DNA from: Acinetobacter sp. ANC 4169
GTDB taxonomy: Bacteria; Pseudomonadota; Gammaproteobacteria; Pseudomonadales; Moraxellaceae
Direction: 5' to 3'
DNA: 64,000 nt
NCBI RefSeq assembly: GCF_002135355.1
Contig: NZ_NEGE01000006.1
Span: 62,001-126,000, forward strand
Shown here: piece by piece, positions 57,320-64,000 of the stretch
Numbering within the stretch: the stretch's first letter is position 1
Layout: each line of letters opens with the position of its first letter
The notes under the pieces: generated by a model
Databases searched by the model: none
What the model was told of the DNA's origin: nothing
The model's input: the letters and a program-made list of their open reading frames with translations, nothing else
Program-made: the position numbers and the translations under genes

Positions 57320-57522
57320 AAACGCACCTTCCTTTTATTTTAATCTTCACATTTTCTACATGATCAAGCCAATAGGTGACCATAATCTTATATAAGTCTA
57401 GTCATCTGTATACACAGTAAAAACATTCATACGCTAATCTTCTTTTTATACCTTGTCATTGACAATTTCCACGTATATTTGGGAGTGTTTTGCTACTCCT
57501 GACCACAAGAAGGATAAATGTT

Positions 57523-58059
57523 ATGGCTAAAAGACTGATCATACTCTCATTAGCAACAACATTTTTAGCGGTGGGATGTGTCGCATTTCCGGAGGATGGT
57601 GGCTATTACGATGGTCGTTATGATGATCGCTATGACCCTCGTTATGATCGGGGTTATGGCACAAGTTATGATTATCGCTATGCTCGTGAGCGAGACCGTC
57701 AACGCTGGGAATATCAACAGCAACAAAACCGCTTGGAACTAGAGCGTAGAAAACGTGAGCTTGAGCGTCGCCAATGGGAACAGAACCGGCAACAACAATC
57801 TGATTGGGAACGCAGAAGACATGAACAACAGCGTTTAATAGAACAACGTAAAAGAGTAGCAGAACAGAATCGTAAAAGTCCGTCTGACTGGGACCGTAAA
57901 AAACGTGAAGTTGACCGGCAGCGTTTAGAACAGCAACGCAATAAAGCGAATATACGACCTAACTCTAAAGTACAGCAGCAACGTCAAGCGCAAGAAAAAC
58001 GCTGGGATGACCGTCGTCGAGATTCAAATCAGCGAGAACATCATCATCGTGATAGATGA
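57523..58059 (+). CDS. Arg/Gln/Tyr-rich putative lipoprotein
   Basis: 178 residues from the ATG at 57523, eight bases after AAGAAGGA; a TTG at 57490 is ignored. The signal peptide has the lipobox LAVGC (Cys19). A low-complexity YDGRYDDRYDPRYDRGY tract follows, then a long charged helix of Arg/Gln/Glu with repeated R-x-x-E-x-x-R heptads (coiled coil or single alpha-helix), and a His-rich end (REHHHRDR). It is strongly basic for an envelope protein. I do not recognise the family; a periplasmic nucleic-acid, peptidoglycan or LPS contact is possible but unsupported. Confidence 0.75.
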   Translation: MAKRLIILSLATTFLAVGCVAFPEDGGYYDGRYDDRYDPRYDRGYGTSYDYRYARERDRQRWEYQQQQNRLELERRKRELERRQWEQNRQQQSDWERRRHEQQRLIEQRKRVAEQNRKSPSDWDRKKREVDRQRLEQQRNKANIRPNSKVQQQRQAQEKRWDDRRRDSNQREHHHRDR

Positions 58060-58067
58060 TCTCATTC

Positions 58068-58115
58068 AACCCCTGAAAGTTCCTCCCCTCACTGTCCTTT
58101 AATAAAGGGCATTTT
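58068..58115. repeat. C/T-rich intergenic segment
   Basis: AACCCCTGAAAGTTCCTCCCC followed by TGTCCTTTAATAAAGGGCATT. It resembles the blocks at 2521-2570 and 13559-13640, and the last part is a hairpin with T tail that may terminate the preceding gene. Confidence 0.4.
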
Positions 58116-58308
58116 TTAATGAGTCAACAATCCGGCTTAGAATCCAATACAGGGTTGATAAAATCATGATTCCATCCACACAATATGAAACTTTGCGATA
58201 TCTCTCAAATAGATGATAGCAAAATCCTAGCTACCATCTATTGTTCAATCATCAGCTGAAAGCTTTGTCTAAGAAGAAATCATCTCATCCTGTCGCTATG
58301 CCCTGTGA

Positions 58309-58539
58309 TTACTGAGCAGCTTGTGAACTTTGAGAAGCAGAACTAGAGTGAGTAGCACCTGCATGAACTGAAGTATCCGCGTGGACACCAATTCCCCCCA
58401 GTTGTGCCTGAGTTGAAACACCCAGACCTGTAGTAACTTGAGCAGTCTCAGGATTTTGTGTGGTTTCGGTAGAAGTACAACCTACCGCAGTCAATGAAAC
58501 AGCAATCACGGTTAAAGACAATAAAGCCGTTTTTTTCAT
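58309..58539 (-). CDS. Small putative lipoprotein, Ser/Ala/Thr-rich
   Basis: 76 residues. Signal peptide MKKTALLSLTVIAVSLTAVG with lipobox TAVGC (Cys21). The mature part is low-complexity: STETTQNPETAQVTTGLGV, then GGIGVHADTSVHAGATHSSS. GGAAAATATG-type spacing before the ATG gives a modest ribosome site. No family is recognised. Such short lipoproteins are common and often lineage-restricted in Acinetobacter. Confidence 0.7.
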   Translation of the reverse strand: MKKTALLSLTVIAVSLTAVGCTSTETTQNPETAQVTTGLGVSTQAQLGGIGVHADTSVHAGATHSSSASQSSQAAQ

Positions 58540-59343
58540 TCATATTTTCCTTGTTTGTTGAGTCTATGAAGCAAAGTCCAAGTTTGCGCTGCCTATCATT
58601 CAAAATTTTTCTTGTTACTGCGCACCTGTTGAGTTGTAGTTTTGAAAAATCATGTAATTATTCATCTGTTTTTATAATATTAAACTCTTCCATTTACTTT
58701 TTCTTCAGAGCAAAATTCAACATTAACACTTTGTATTTAATATCATTAGTCCTATGTAAAAGTTAGAAATATAACTCCTTACCCATCCTTTAGATTACGA
58801 TTTAAATTGTATGGCTCTATCAAAATCCTTATCAAATATTGCTAAATAAATACATAAATTCTATTCCTTTTGTATTTGGAAAATTGCAGGCAAAAAAAAG
58901 CTTATCCAGAGGTTGGATAAGCTTAGAAAACACATTTCTTAAATACCAAGAAGAAACTACAGCGATAGAATCTGGGTTAAATAATAAGCATCTGAAGCTT
59001 TTTTGTGAAATATATTATTTATTTAATATTGATCGTTTTTAAGTCTAAGTTATACATTCAGGATTTGCATTTGGCGATGACCTTTCCCAAACCCTTGTAT
59101 ATCTCTACTTTATCTAAGTTTTTTCCTACTTCGTTTTGAACCGTTCGCTTACTACTTTATAAATAGCATGCGTATGAAAAGACGATTAGCTGCACAACAT
59201 GGCTCAATCTGAACTGTTCTGCTTAGGCAAGTATCAATCCCTGTATTCAGCAGCAAGCCCCTCACAATTTTGCATTTTATTTTATAAAAGTAATGCTTTT
59301 TAATAATTTTAATCAAATTAAACAGATTTAATTGCTTGTCTCG
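58540..59343. other. Gene-poor region ahead of grpE
   Basis: About 800 bases with no gene I can support. A small plus-strand frame at 58839-59042 starts at a TTG without a ribosome site and has no recognisable motif. The region contains one strong hairpin (58898-58924) oriented as a minus-strand terminator with no gene in front of it. It may be the remains of a lost gene. Confidence 0.55.
58898..58924 (-). terminator. Orphan terminator-like hairpin
   Basis: Ten-bp stem AAGCTTATCC/GGATAAGCTT with a 7-base loop. On the minus strand it is followed by eight T residues. No minus-strand gene lies upstream of it, which suggests a decayed gene or an unrecognised small RNA ending here. Confidence 0.6.
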
Positions 59344-59370
59344 CTTGAATTTTTACCGTCTGCCCCGAAC
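59344..59370 (+). promoter_or_regulatory. Predicted sigma-32 (heat shock) promoter of grpE-dnaK
   Basis: CTTGAA, 13 bases, CCCCGAAC. This fits the sigma-32 pattern CTTGAAA...CCCCATNT with one substitution in the -10. It lies 110 bases upstream of the grpE ATG. Confidence 0.65.
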
Positions 59371-59481
59371 TCTTGTATTAATCATGAATATTATCACTCA
59401 TGGCAGTTCAGGATTAACGCAGTTAGCACTGAAGCCAAAAGGACTGACATGTTTAAAAACCCATTCAAACGGAGTAAATCT

Positions 59482-60030
59482 ATGGCAACTGAGCAAAATC
59501 AAGACGCTCAAGATCTAGGGCAAGAGCAAGCTGAGCAGCAAACAGCAGAAACTCAAGCTGAAACGGAGCAAGCTGAAGTTTCAGTTGAAGATTTACAAGC
59601 CCAAATTACCCAGTTGGAAGAAAGTTTAAAACTTGAAAAAGCACGTACAGCCAATGCGGTCTATGAAGCACAAAAAAGTGTAGAACGTATTCAACGTGAT
59701 GCTGAAAAGCATAAAGAAACAGTGATTGAAAAATTTGCGAAAGAGTTGCTCGAAACTGTAGACAATTTAGAACGTGCCATTCAAGCGGCTGGTGATATTG
59801 AATCGCCATTACTTGAAGGCGTGGAACTGACGCTGAAATCCCTGCTTAATACACTGGAAAAATTTAACGTTGTAGAAGTCAATATGAGCAACGGTTTCAA
59901 TGCAGATTTACATCAGGCAGTCGGTATTGCACCCGATGCTAAAGCTGGTGAAATCGGTACGGTATTGCAAAAAGGTTATGCCCTTTCAGGCCGTTTACTG
60001 CGTCCAGCTATGGTCCTCGTGGGTCAATAA
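59482..60030 (+). CDS. grpE: Nucleotide exchange factor GrpE
   Basis: 182 residues from the ATG at 59482 (CGGAG seven bases upstream). An in-frame ATG at 59449 with AAAGGA five bases upstream would give 193 residues and cannot be excluded; anything longer would run into the promoter. The acidic Gln-rich N-terminus precedes the long dimerisation helix ([20 protein letters not shown]) and the beta domain with [22 protein letters not shown]-type NADLHQAVG and [15 protein letters not shown]. It is the exchange factor for DnaK, directly upstream of dnaK. Confidence 0.95.
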   Translation: MATEQNQDAQDLGQEQAEQQTAETQAETEQAEVSVEDLQAQITQLEESLKLEKARTANAVYEAQKSVERIQRDAEKHKETVIEKFAKELLETVDNLERAIQAAGDIESPLLEGVELTLKSLLNTLEKFNVVEVNMSNGFNADLHQAVGIAPDAKAGEIGTVLQKGYALSGRLLRPAMVLVGQ

Positions 60031-60074
60031 GGTAAAGAAATTCGAGAGTTTTTCTATTTTTTTCATGCAAACAA

Positions 60075-60102
60075 CTTGAAAAATTTTGAATGGCTCTCAT
60101 AT
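60075..60102 (+). promoter_or_regulatory. Possible second heat-shock promoter ahead of dnaK
   Basis: CTTGAA, 14 bases, TCTCATAT in the grpE-dnaK gap. It matches sigma-32 consensus less well than the grpE promoter. It could give DnaK a separate transcript. Confidence 0.4.
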
Positions 60103-60152
60103 CGGATAACAAGCAAAAACATTGCAAAAAATAATTTTGAGGAAGCATCCAA

Positions 60153-62096
60153 ATGGCTAAAATCATTGGTATTGACTTAGGTACAACAAACTCTTGTGTT
60201 GCAGTACTTGAAGGCGAAAAAGTTAAAGTCATCGACAACGCTGAAGGCGCTCGTACAACTCCATCGATTATTGCGTACAAAGATGGCGAAATTTTGGTGG
60301 GTCAATCTGCTAAACGTCAAGCGGTAACCAATCCTAAAAACACTTTATTCGCGATCAAACGTTTGATCGGTCGTAAGTACCAAGACCAAGCGGTACAAAA
60401 AGATATCGGTTTAGTCCCTTATAAAATCATCCAGGCAGACAATGGCGATGCATGGGTTGATGTAAATGACAAGAAACTTGCACCACAACAAATCTCTGCT
60501 GAAATCTTGAAAAAGATGAAAAAAACTGCAGAAGATTACCTAGGTGAAACAGTTACTGAAGCAGTCATTACCGTTCCTGCATACTTCAACGATGCCCAAC
60601 GTCAAGCAACTAAAGATGCAGGTAAAATTGCCGGTCTTGATGTTAAACGTATCATCAACGAACCAACTGCTGCGGCTCTTGCGTTCGGTATGGACAAAAA
60701 AGAAGGCGACCGTAAAATCGCGGTTTACGACTTGGGTGGTGGTACTTTTGACGTATCAATCATCGAAATTGCTGACTTGGATGGCGACCAACAAATTGAA
60801 GTATTGTCGACTAACGGTGATACCTTCCTTGGTGGTGAAGACTTCGATAATGCTTTAATTGAATTCCTGGTTGAAGAGTTCAAGAAAGAACAAAGCGTGA
60901 ACTTGAAACAAGATCCTCTTGCATTACAACGTTTGAAAGAAGCGGCTGAAAAAGCAAAAATCGAACTTTCATCTTCAAATGCAACTGAAATCAACCTTCC
61001 ATACATCACTGCAGATGCGACTGGTCCTAAACACTTGGTGATCAACGTAACGCGTGCAAAATTAGAAGGCTTGGTTGCTGATCTGGTTGAACGTACCATT
61101 GAACCTTGCCGTATTGCGCTTAAAGATGCCGGTCTTTCAACTTCAGAGATCTCTGACGTAATCCTTGTAGGTGGTCAGTCTCGTATGCCACTTGTACAAC
61201 AAAAAGTACAAGAGTTCTTCGGTCGTGAACCACGTAAAGACGTGAACCCGGACGAAGCTGTAGCAATGGGTGCTGCGATTCAAGGTGCAGTATTGTCTGG
61301 TGACAAAACTGACGTACTTTTACTTGACGTAACTCCATTGACTCTAGGTATTGAGACTATGGGCGGCGTGTTAACAGCAATCATCGAGAAAAACACCACG
61401 ATTCCTGCGAAGAAATCTCAAGTGTTCTCAACTGCTGCTGACAACCAACCTGCTGTAGACATTTCAGTTTACCAAGGTGAACGTAAAATGGCACAGCAAA
61501 ACAAATTGTTGGGTAACTTCCAATTGGGCGACATTCCACCTGCTCCACGTGGTGTGCCACAAATTGAAGTATCATTCGACATCAACGCTGATGGTATCTT
61601 GAAAGTATCTGCGAAAGACAAGAGCACTGGTAAAGAACAATCAATTCAAATTAAAGCAAACTCTGGTTTGAGCGATGCTGAAATTGAAGCGATGATCAAA
61701 GATGCTGAAGCGAATGCTGAAGAAGACCGCAAGTTTGAAGAATTAGCGAAAGCGCGTAACGAAGCTGATGCCCTTGTATCTTCTGCTCAAAAAGCAGTAA
61801 AAGATCTTGGCGAGCAAGTAACTGCTGACGAAAAAACTGCGATTGAAACTGCTGTAGCTGAGCTTGAAACTTCTACCAAAGAAAATGACGTAGAAGACAT
61901 CAAAGCGAAAACTGAAGCGCTTCAAAACATCATCATGCCGATCACTCAACGTGCTTATGAAGCAGCCCAAGGCGCTCAAGGTGGTGCTGAAGGTTTTGAT
62001 CCAAATGCATTCCAAGGTGATGCGGGTCAACAACAAAAAGCGGACGACGGCGTAGTTGATGCTGAGTTCACTGAAGTTAAAGATGACAAAAAATAA
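60153..62096 (+). CDS. dnaK: Chaperone protein DnaK (Hsp70)
   Basis: 647 residues. The nucleotide-binding domain has [45 protein letters not shown] and GGQSRMP. The linker region [15 protein letters not shown] follows, then the substrate-binding beta and lid domains, ending [20 protein letters not shown] with the conserved acidic C-terminus. It is the main Hsp70, working with GrpE upstream; dnaJ is not in the window up to 64 kb. Confidence 0.99.
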   Translation: MAKIIGIDLGTTNSCVAVLEGEKVKVIDNAEGARTTPSIIAYKDGEILVGQSAKRQAVTNPKNTLFAIKRLIGRKYQDQAVQKDIGLVPYKIIQADNGDAWVDVNDKKLAPQQISAEILKKMKKTAEDYLGETVTEAVITVPAYFNDAQRQATKDAGKIAGLDVKRIINEPTAAALAFGMDKKEGDRKIAVYDLGGGTFDVSIIEIADLDGDQQIEVLSTNGDTFLGGEDFDNALIEFLVEEFKKEQSVNLKQDPLALQRLKEAAEKAKIELSSSNATEINLPYITADATGPKHLVINVTRAKLEGLVADLVERTIEPCRIALKDAGLSTSEISDVILVGGQSRMPLVQQKVQEFFGREPRKDVNPDEAVAMGAAIQGAVLSGDKTDVLLLDVTPLTLGIETMGGVLTAIIEKNTTIPAKKSQVFSTAADNQPAVDISVYQGERKMAQQNKLLGNFQLGDIPPAPRGVPQIEVSFDINADGILKVSAKDKSTGKEQSIQIKANSGLSDAEIEAMIKDAEANAEEDRKFEELAKARNEADALVSSAQKAVKDLGEQVTADEKTAIETAVAELETSTKENDVEDIKAKTEALQNIIMPITQRAYEAAQGAQGGAEGFDPNAFQGDAGQQQKADDGVVDAEFTEVKDDKK

Positions 62097-62108
62097 TTTG
62101 TCGTTTTG

Positions 62109-62140
62109 AAAAAAGACCGCACTTTGTGCGGTCTTTTTTT
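62109..62140 (+). terminator. Terminator of dnaK
   Basis: AAAAAAGACCGCAC/GTGCGGTCTTTTTTT with a TTT loop, 12 bases after the stop. Confidence 0.92.
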
Positions 62141-62211
62141 GGTTATCTTATAGGCAAAAGGATAGATTTTGACTAACATATAATTATATAAATCACTGAA
62201 AAACAAAAAAT

Positions 62212-62655
62212 ATGCAGAATTTTATTAAACTTCTACTTATTGCTTCTGGCTTTGCAATCATGATGCTCTACCCGATGGGTAATCTGTTTATCGTACTACC
62301 CTCTAGTGTTTTTCTTTCCCCATTTAATTATTTGCAAGCTTTAGGTATAGAGGCTGCCTTTGCTTTTGGTTTTTTAATTTCAACAATAGTATTGCTGATA
62401 TTATCGGTACCTCAGCGCTACCCTTATGGAAAAGGCTTTATATTATTGGGCTTGGGATTAATCAGCTATATTATTTTCCAAGTGTATAAATATGAAGTGA
62501 GTTTATATGCTTTCAATCATCGAAATGAAAATTCTTATAATGTTAAATATTTAATTGAACTTATTATTTTTTTATTCAATTTTTTAGGTTTAATCTTGGT
62601 CTATCATTCTAATTTGCCAAAACAAATTGATCAGTTTAAAAAACAAAAAAAATAA
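62212..62655 (+). CDS. Unknown four-helix membrane protein inserted after dnaK
   Basis: 147 residues with four hydrophobic segments: LLLIASGFAIMMLYPMG, ALGIEAAFAFGFLISTIVLL, GFILLGLGLISYIIF and YLIELIIFLFNFLGLILVYH. It has a lysine-rich C-terminus (KKQKK). The gene is markedly more AT-rich than dnaK. It lies between dnaK and a diverged second copy of the dnaK tail, suggesting it came in by recombination. No ribosome site better than AAAAAAT is seen. No family recognised. Confidence 0.65.
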   Translation: MQNFIKLLLIASGFAIMMLYPMGNLFIVLPSSVFLSPFNYLQALGIEAAFAFGFLISTIVLLILSVPQRYPYGKGFILLGLGLISYIIFQVYKYEVSLYAFNHRNENSYNVKYLIELIIFLFNFLGLILVYHSNLPKQIDQFKKQKK

Positions 62656-62662
62656 AGCTTAA

Positions 62663-62705
62663 GATGCTAAATTCCCTGAAGTTAACGATGACAAAAAATA
62701 ATTTG
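62663..62705 (+). pseudogene. Duplicated, diverged 3' end of dnaK
   Basis: 43 bases match the dnaK end at 62058-62100 at 39 positions and would encode DAKFPEVNDDKK plus the stop, against [12 protein letters not shown] in the true gene. The homology includes the stop and the ATTTGTCG that follows. A degenerate copy of the dnaK terminator lies 30 bases further on. Confidence 0.85.
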
Positions 62706-62734
62706 TCGCTTTAACTGTACTCGAAAGTGTAAAG

Positions 62735-62765
62735 AAAAAGACCGCACAAAAACGCGGTTTTTTGA
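62735..62765 (+). terminator. Terminator-like remnant downstream of the dnaK tail copy
   Basis: AAAAAGACCGCACAAAAACG then CGGTTTTTTG; the 5-bp stem ACCGC/GCGGT survives. The left arm AAAAAGACCGCAC is identical to the dnaK terminator arm. Confidence 0.65.
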
Positions 62766-62822
62766 TTTTTATTTCTGCTTAATTGTTATACAGTATAGAA
62801 AAACAATTATCTTTAAGCTTTT

Positions 62823-63734
62823 ATGCGCTTAGTGCTACTGGGTCTTTTGCTCATCTTTCTGTCCGGCATGACCTATCAAACCCGAAATCATCCCCAAATT
62901 CGCTACAACAAGCTGTTGGATCGGATTCAGCATCCTTTCGATACCCGGTTACGTTACCGGATTGCTGAAGTGGATTCGCGTTTTGGTCTCACTGAACATG
63001 AGTTAAAACAAATTAGTCAACAAGCCACTGACATTTGGAAAGATGGCACAGGTCAAGATTATTTTGTCTATGATCCACAGGCGCGTCTGACCATTCATTT
63101 AATTTACGATCAACGCCAGAATGAATCGGTGCAACGTCGGCAGCAATTAGGGCATATTCAACAAAGCCAGCAATTGTGGTCCAATAAAAATCAACAGCTG
63201 AAACAGTTTAAAGATGAACTAGATCGAAACAATGCCGAGCTTGAAACTAAAAAAAACCAACTAGATTCACAATTAAATCAATATAATCAGCATATTGCCA
63301 TTATTAATCAAAATGGCGGAATCCCGGCTGCACAACGCGCGCAGATGACCCAGCAACAAAGTCAATTACAACAGCAAATCTTTGTTCTACAGCAAGAAAT
63401 CCATATTTATAACCAAAAAATTCAGCAACTCAATCTTCAGGTCGATGAACTTAATCAGCTTAATCGACAAATTGATAGCTCGGTACAACGCTTTAATCAG
63501 CGTTTTCAGCCGCGATTATTTGATAAAGGCTCGTTTAATGGCCAACAAATTAATATTTATGAATTTGAGTCGCAAGATGATTTACGTTTAACCCTGGCGC
63601 ATGAATTTGGCCATGCACTCGGACTCAAGCATAATCAGGATCCGCAAGCGCTGATGTATCCGCTCATGAAAGAGCAGAATCTGCAAAATTTCAGATTATC
63701 CACCGCAGATATTGCCTTATTACAAGCGCGTTAA
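62823..63734 (+). CDS. Matrixin-like zinc metalloprotease with long coiled coil
   Basis: 303 residues. One N-terminal hydrophobic helix (LVLLGLLLIFLSGMTYQ) acts as signal or anchor. Residues ~40-100 form a first catalytic-domain part (LTEHELKQISQQATDIWKDG). A Gln/Asn-rich coiled coil fills about 100-235, and the zinc site is at the end: HEFGHALGLKH (His260, Glu261, His264, His270) with a Met-turn ALMYP (Met278). HExxHxxGxxH plus Met-turn marks the metzincin clan, matrixin type. The coiled coil interrupts the usual compact domain. Probably exported to the periplasm. Confidence 0.85.
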   Translation: MRLVLLGLLLIFLSGMTYQTRNHPQIRYNKLLDRIQHPFDTRLRYRIAEVDSRFGLTEHELKQISQQATDIWKDGTGQDYFVYDPQARLTIHLIYDQRQNESVQRRQQLGHIQQSQQLWSNKNQQLKQFKDELDRNNAELETKKNQLDSQLNQYNQHIAIINQNGGIPAAQRAQMTQQQSQLQQQIFVLQQEIHIYNQKIQQLNLQVDELNQLNRQIDSSVQRFNQRFQPRLFDKGSFNGQQINIYEFESQDDLRLTLAHEFGHALGLKHNQDPQALMYPLMKEQNLQNFRLSTADIALLQAR

Positions 63735-63865
63735 AGCATGACCGGGATACAATGCAAAAAGCCCTTACTTTTTATAAGCATATGCCTCGCAATACAGCGG
63801 TAATAAAGCTGATTTCATGTTATTGTAATACCCGAAATGACAACAGAAAATCTCTGGAGATGCAT

Positions 63866-64000
63866 GTGAGTTACTACCATATTGTTATTGAAGTAAATGA
63901 CCACATCAGTACGATTGAACAAACTCGTGATATTGAAATTTTTGATATTATTGAGATTCAGCCTTATCTCCACTCCATTCTGTTGCCTTATTTCAATGAG
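63866..64000 (+). CDS. Hypothetical protein, 5' part only (runs off the window)
   Basis: The frame is open from a GTG at 63866, with TGGAG six bases before it, to the window edge, about 45 codons. It starts MSYYHIVIEVNDHISTIEQT. An in-frame ATG at 63860 is too close to the ribosome site. There is no signal peptide in the visible part and the family is not recognised. Confidence 0.55.
   Translation, partial: MSYYHIVIEVNDHISTIEQTRDIEIFDIIEIQPYLHSILLPYFNE

Noticed and set aside
58494..58766. 90-codon plus-strand frame starting inside the small lipoprotein gene
   Set aside because: It overlaps a better gene on the other strand, has no ribosome site and no motif.
58839..59042. 67-codon frame before grpE
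   Set aside because: TTG start without ribosome site, reads through a strong hairpin, and has no recognisable domain.
59332..59481. 50-residue N-terminal extension of GrpE
   Set aside because: It would overlap the predicted heat-shock promoter and is not GrpE-like.

Overview
The window looks like a chromosomal segment of an Acinetobacter species (Moraxellaceae, Gammaproteobacteria). The evidence is a low-GC core genome and a complete rRNA operon in the order 16S, tRNA-Ile, tRNA-Ala, 23S, 5S. It also carries an OmpA of the Acinetobacter type, a membrane-bound PQQ glucose dehydrogenase that closely matches the Acinetobacter Gcd, and typical local gene pairs (grpE-dnaK, sspA-sspB, pdxA-rsmA-apaH). 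The species cannot be fixed by eye. I see no insertion sequence, prophage, integron or CRISPR array. Most of the window is housekeeping or metabolic DNA, with a few accessory patches.

Layout. 1-10 kb: a partial OprB-type porin, mutM with a small parvulin, mscL, typA, a xanthine permease, rsmC, lysP and an alpha/beta hydrolase. 10-20 kb: ompA with a long structured leader, an orphan FimT-like pseudopilin, an acetyl-CoA acetyltransferase, a VOC protein, cysI with its DUF934 partner, then gcd beside a second OprB porin (outer-membrane uptake plus periplasmic oxidation of glucose). 20-27 kb: a lipid/acyl-CoA block with a CaiB-type CoA-transferase divergent from an AraC regulator, followed by a thiolase and a FadB-like multifunctional protein. 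27-36 kb: azoR with a divergent LysR regulator, a GNAT and a methyltransferase that look translationally coupled, a hemolysin III-like protein, an MHS transporter, a metallophosphoesterase, and a convergent phospholipase D/acyltransferase pair. 37-43 kb: hflX, a CidA/LrgA plus LrgB pair, and a tandem array of four intact DUF2147 secreted proteins plus one wrecked copy. 42-49 kb: apaH, rsmA, pdxA, rplM-rpsI, sspA-sspB and an unknown tail-anchored protein. 49-54.7 kb: the rRNA operon on the minus strand with a strong promoter. 55-64 kb: a periplasmic cyclophilin, an acetoacetate-decarboxylase-like protein followed by a perfect ParB-site palindrome, an HSL-family esterase, two small lipoproteins, grpE-dnaK behind a sigma-32-type promoter, an unknown membrane protein bracketed by a duplicated dnaK tail, and a matrixin-like metalloprotease with a coiled coil.

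The most unusual points are four: (1) a 16-bp perfect parS-like palindrome at 56198-56213; (2) a second, diverged copy of the dnaK 3' end downstream of an inserted AT-rich membrane-protein gene; (3) the expanding and decaying DUF2147 array with a repeated promoter module; (4) a pair of mutually exclusive hairpins in the rplM leader. No multi-gene defence or biosynthetic system that I would call new is evident.
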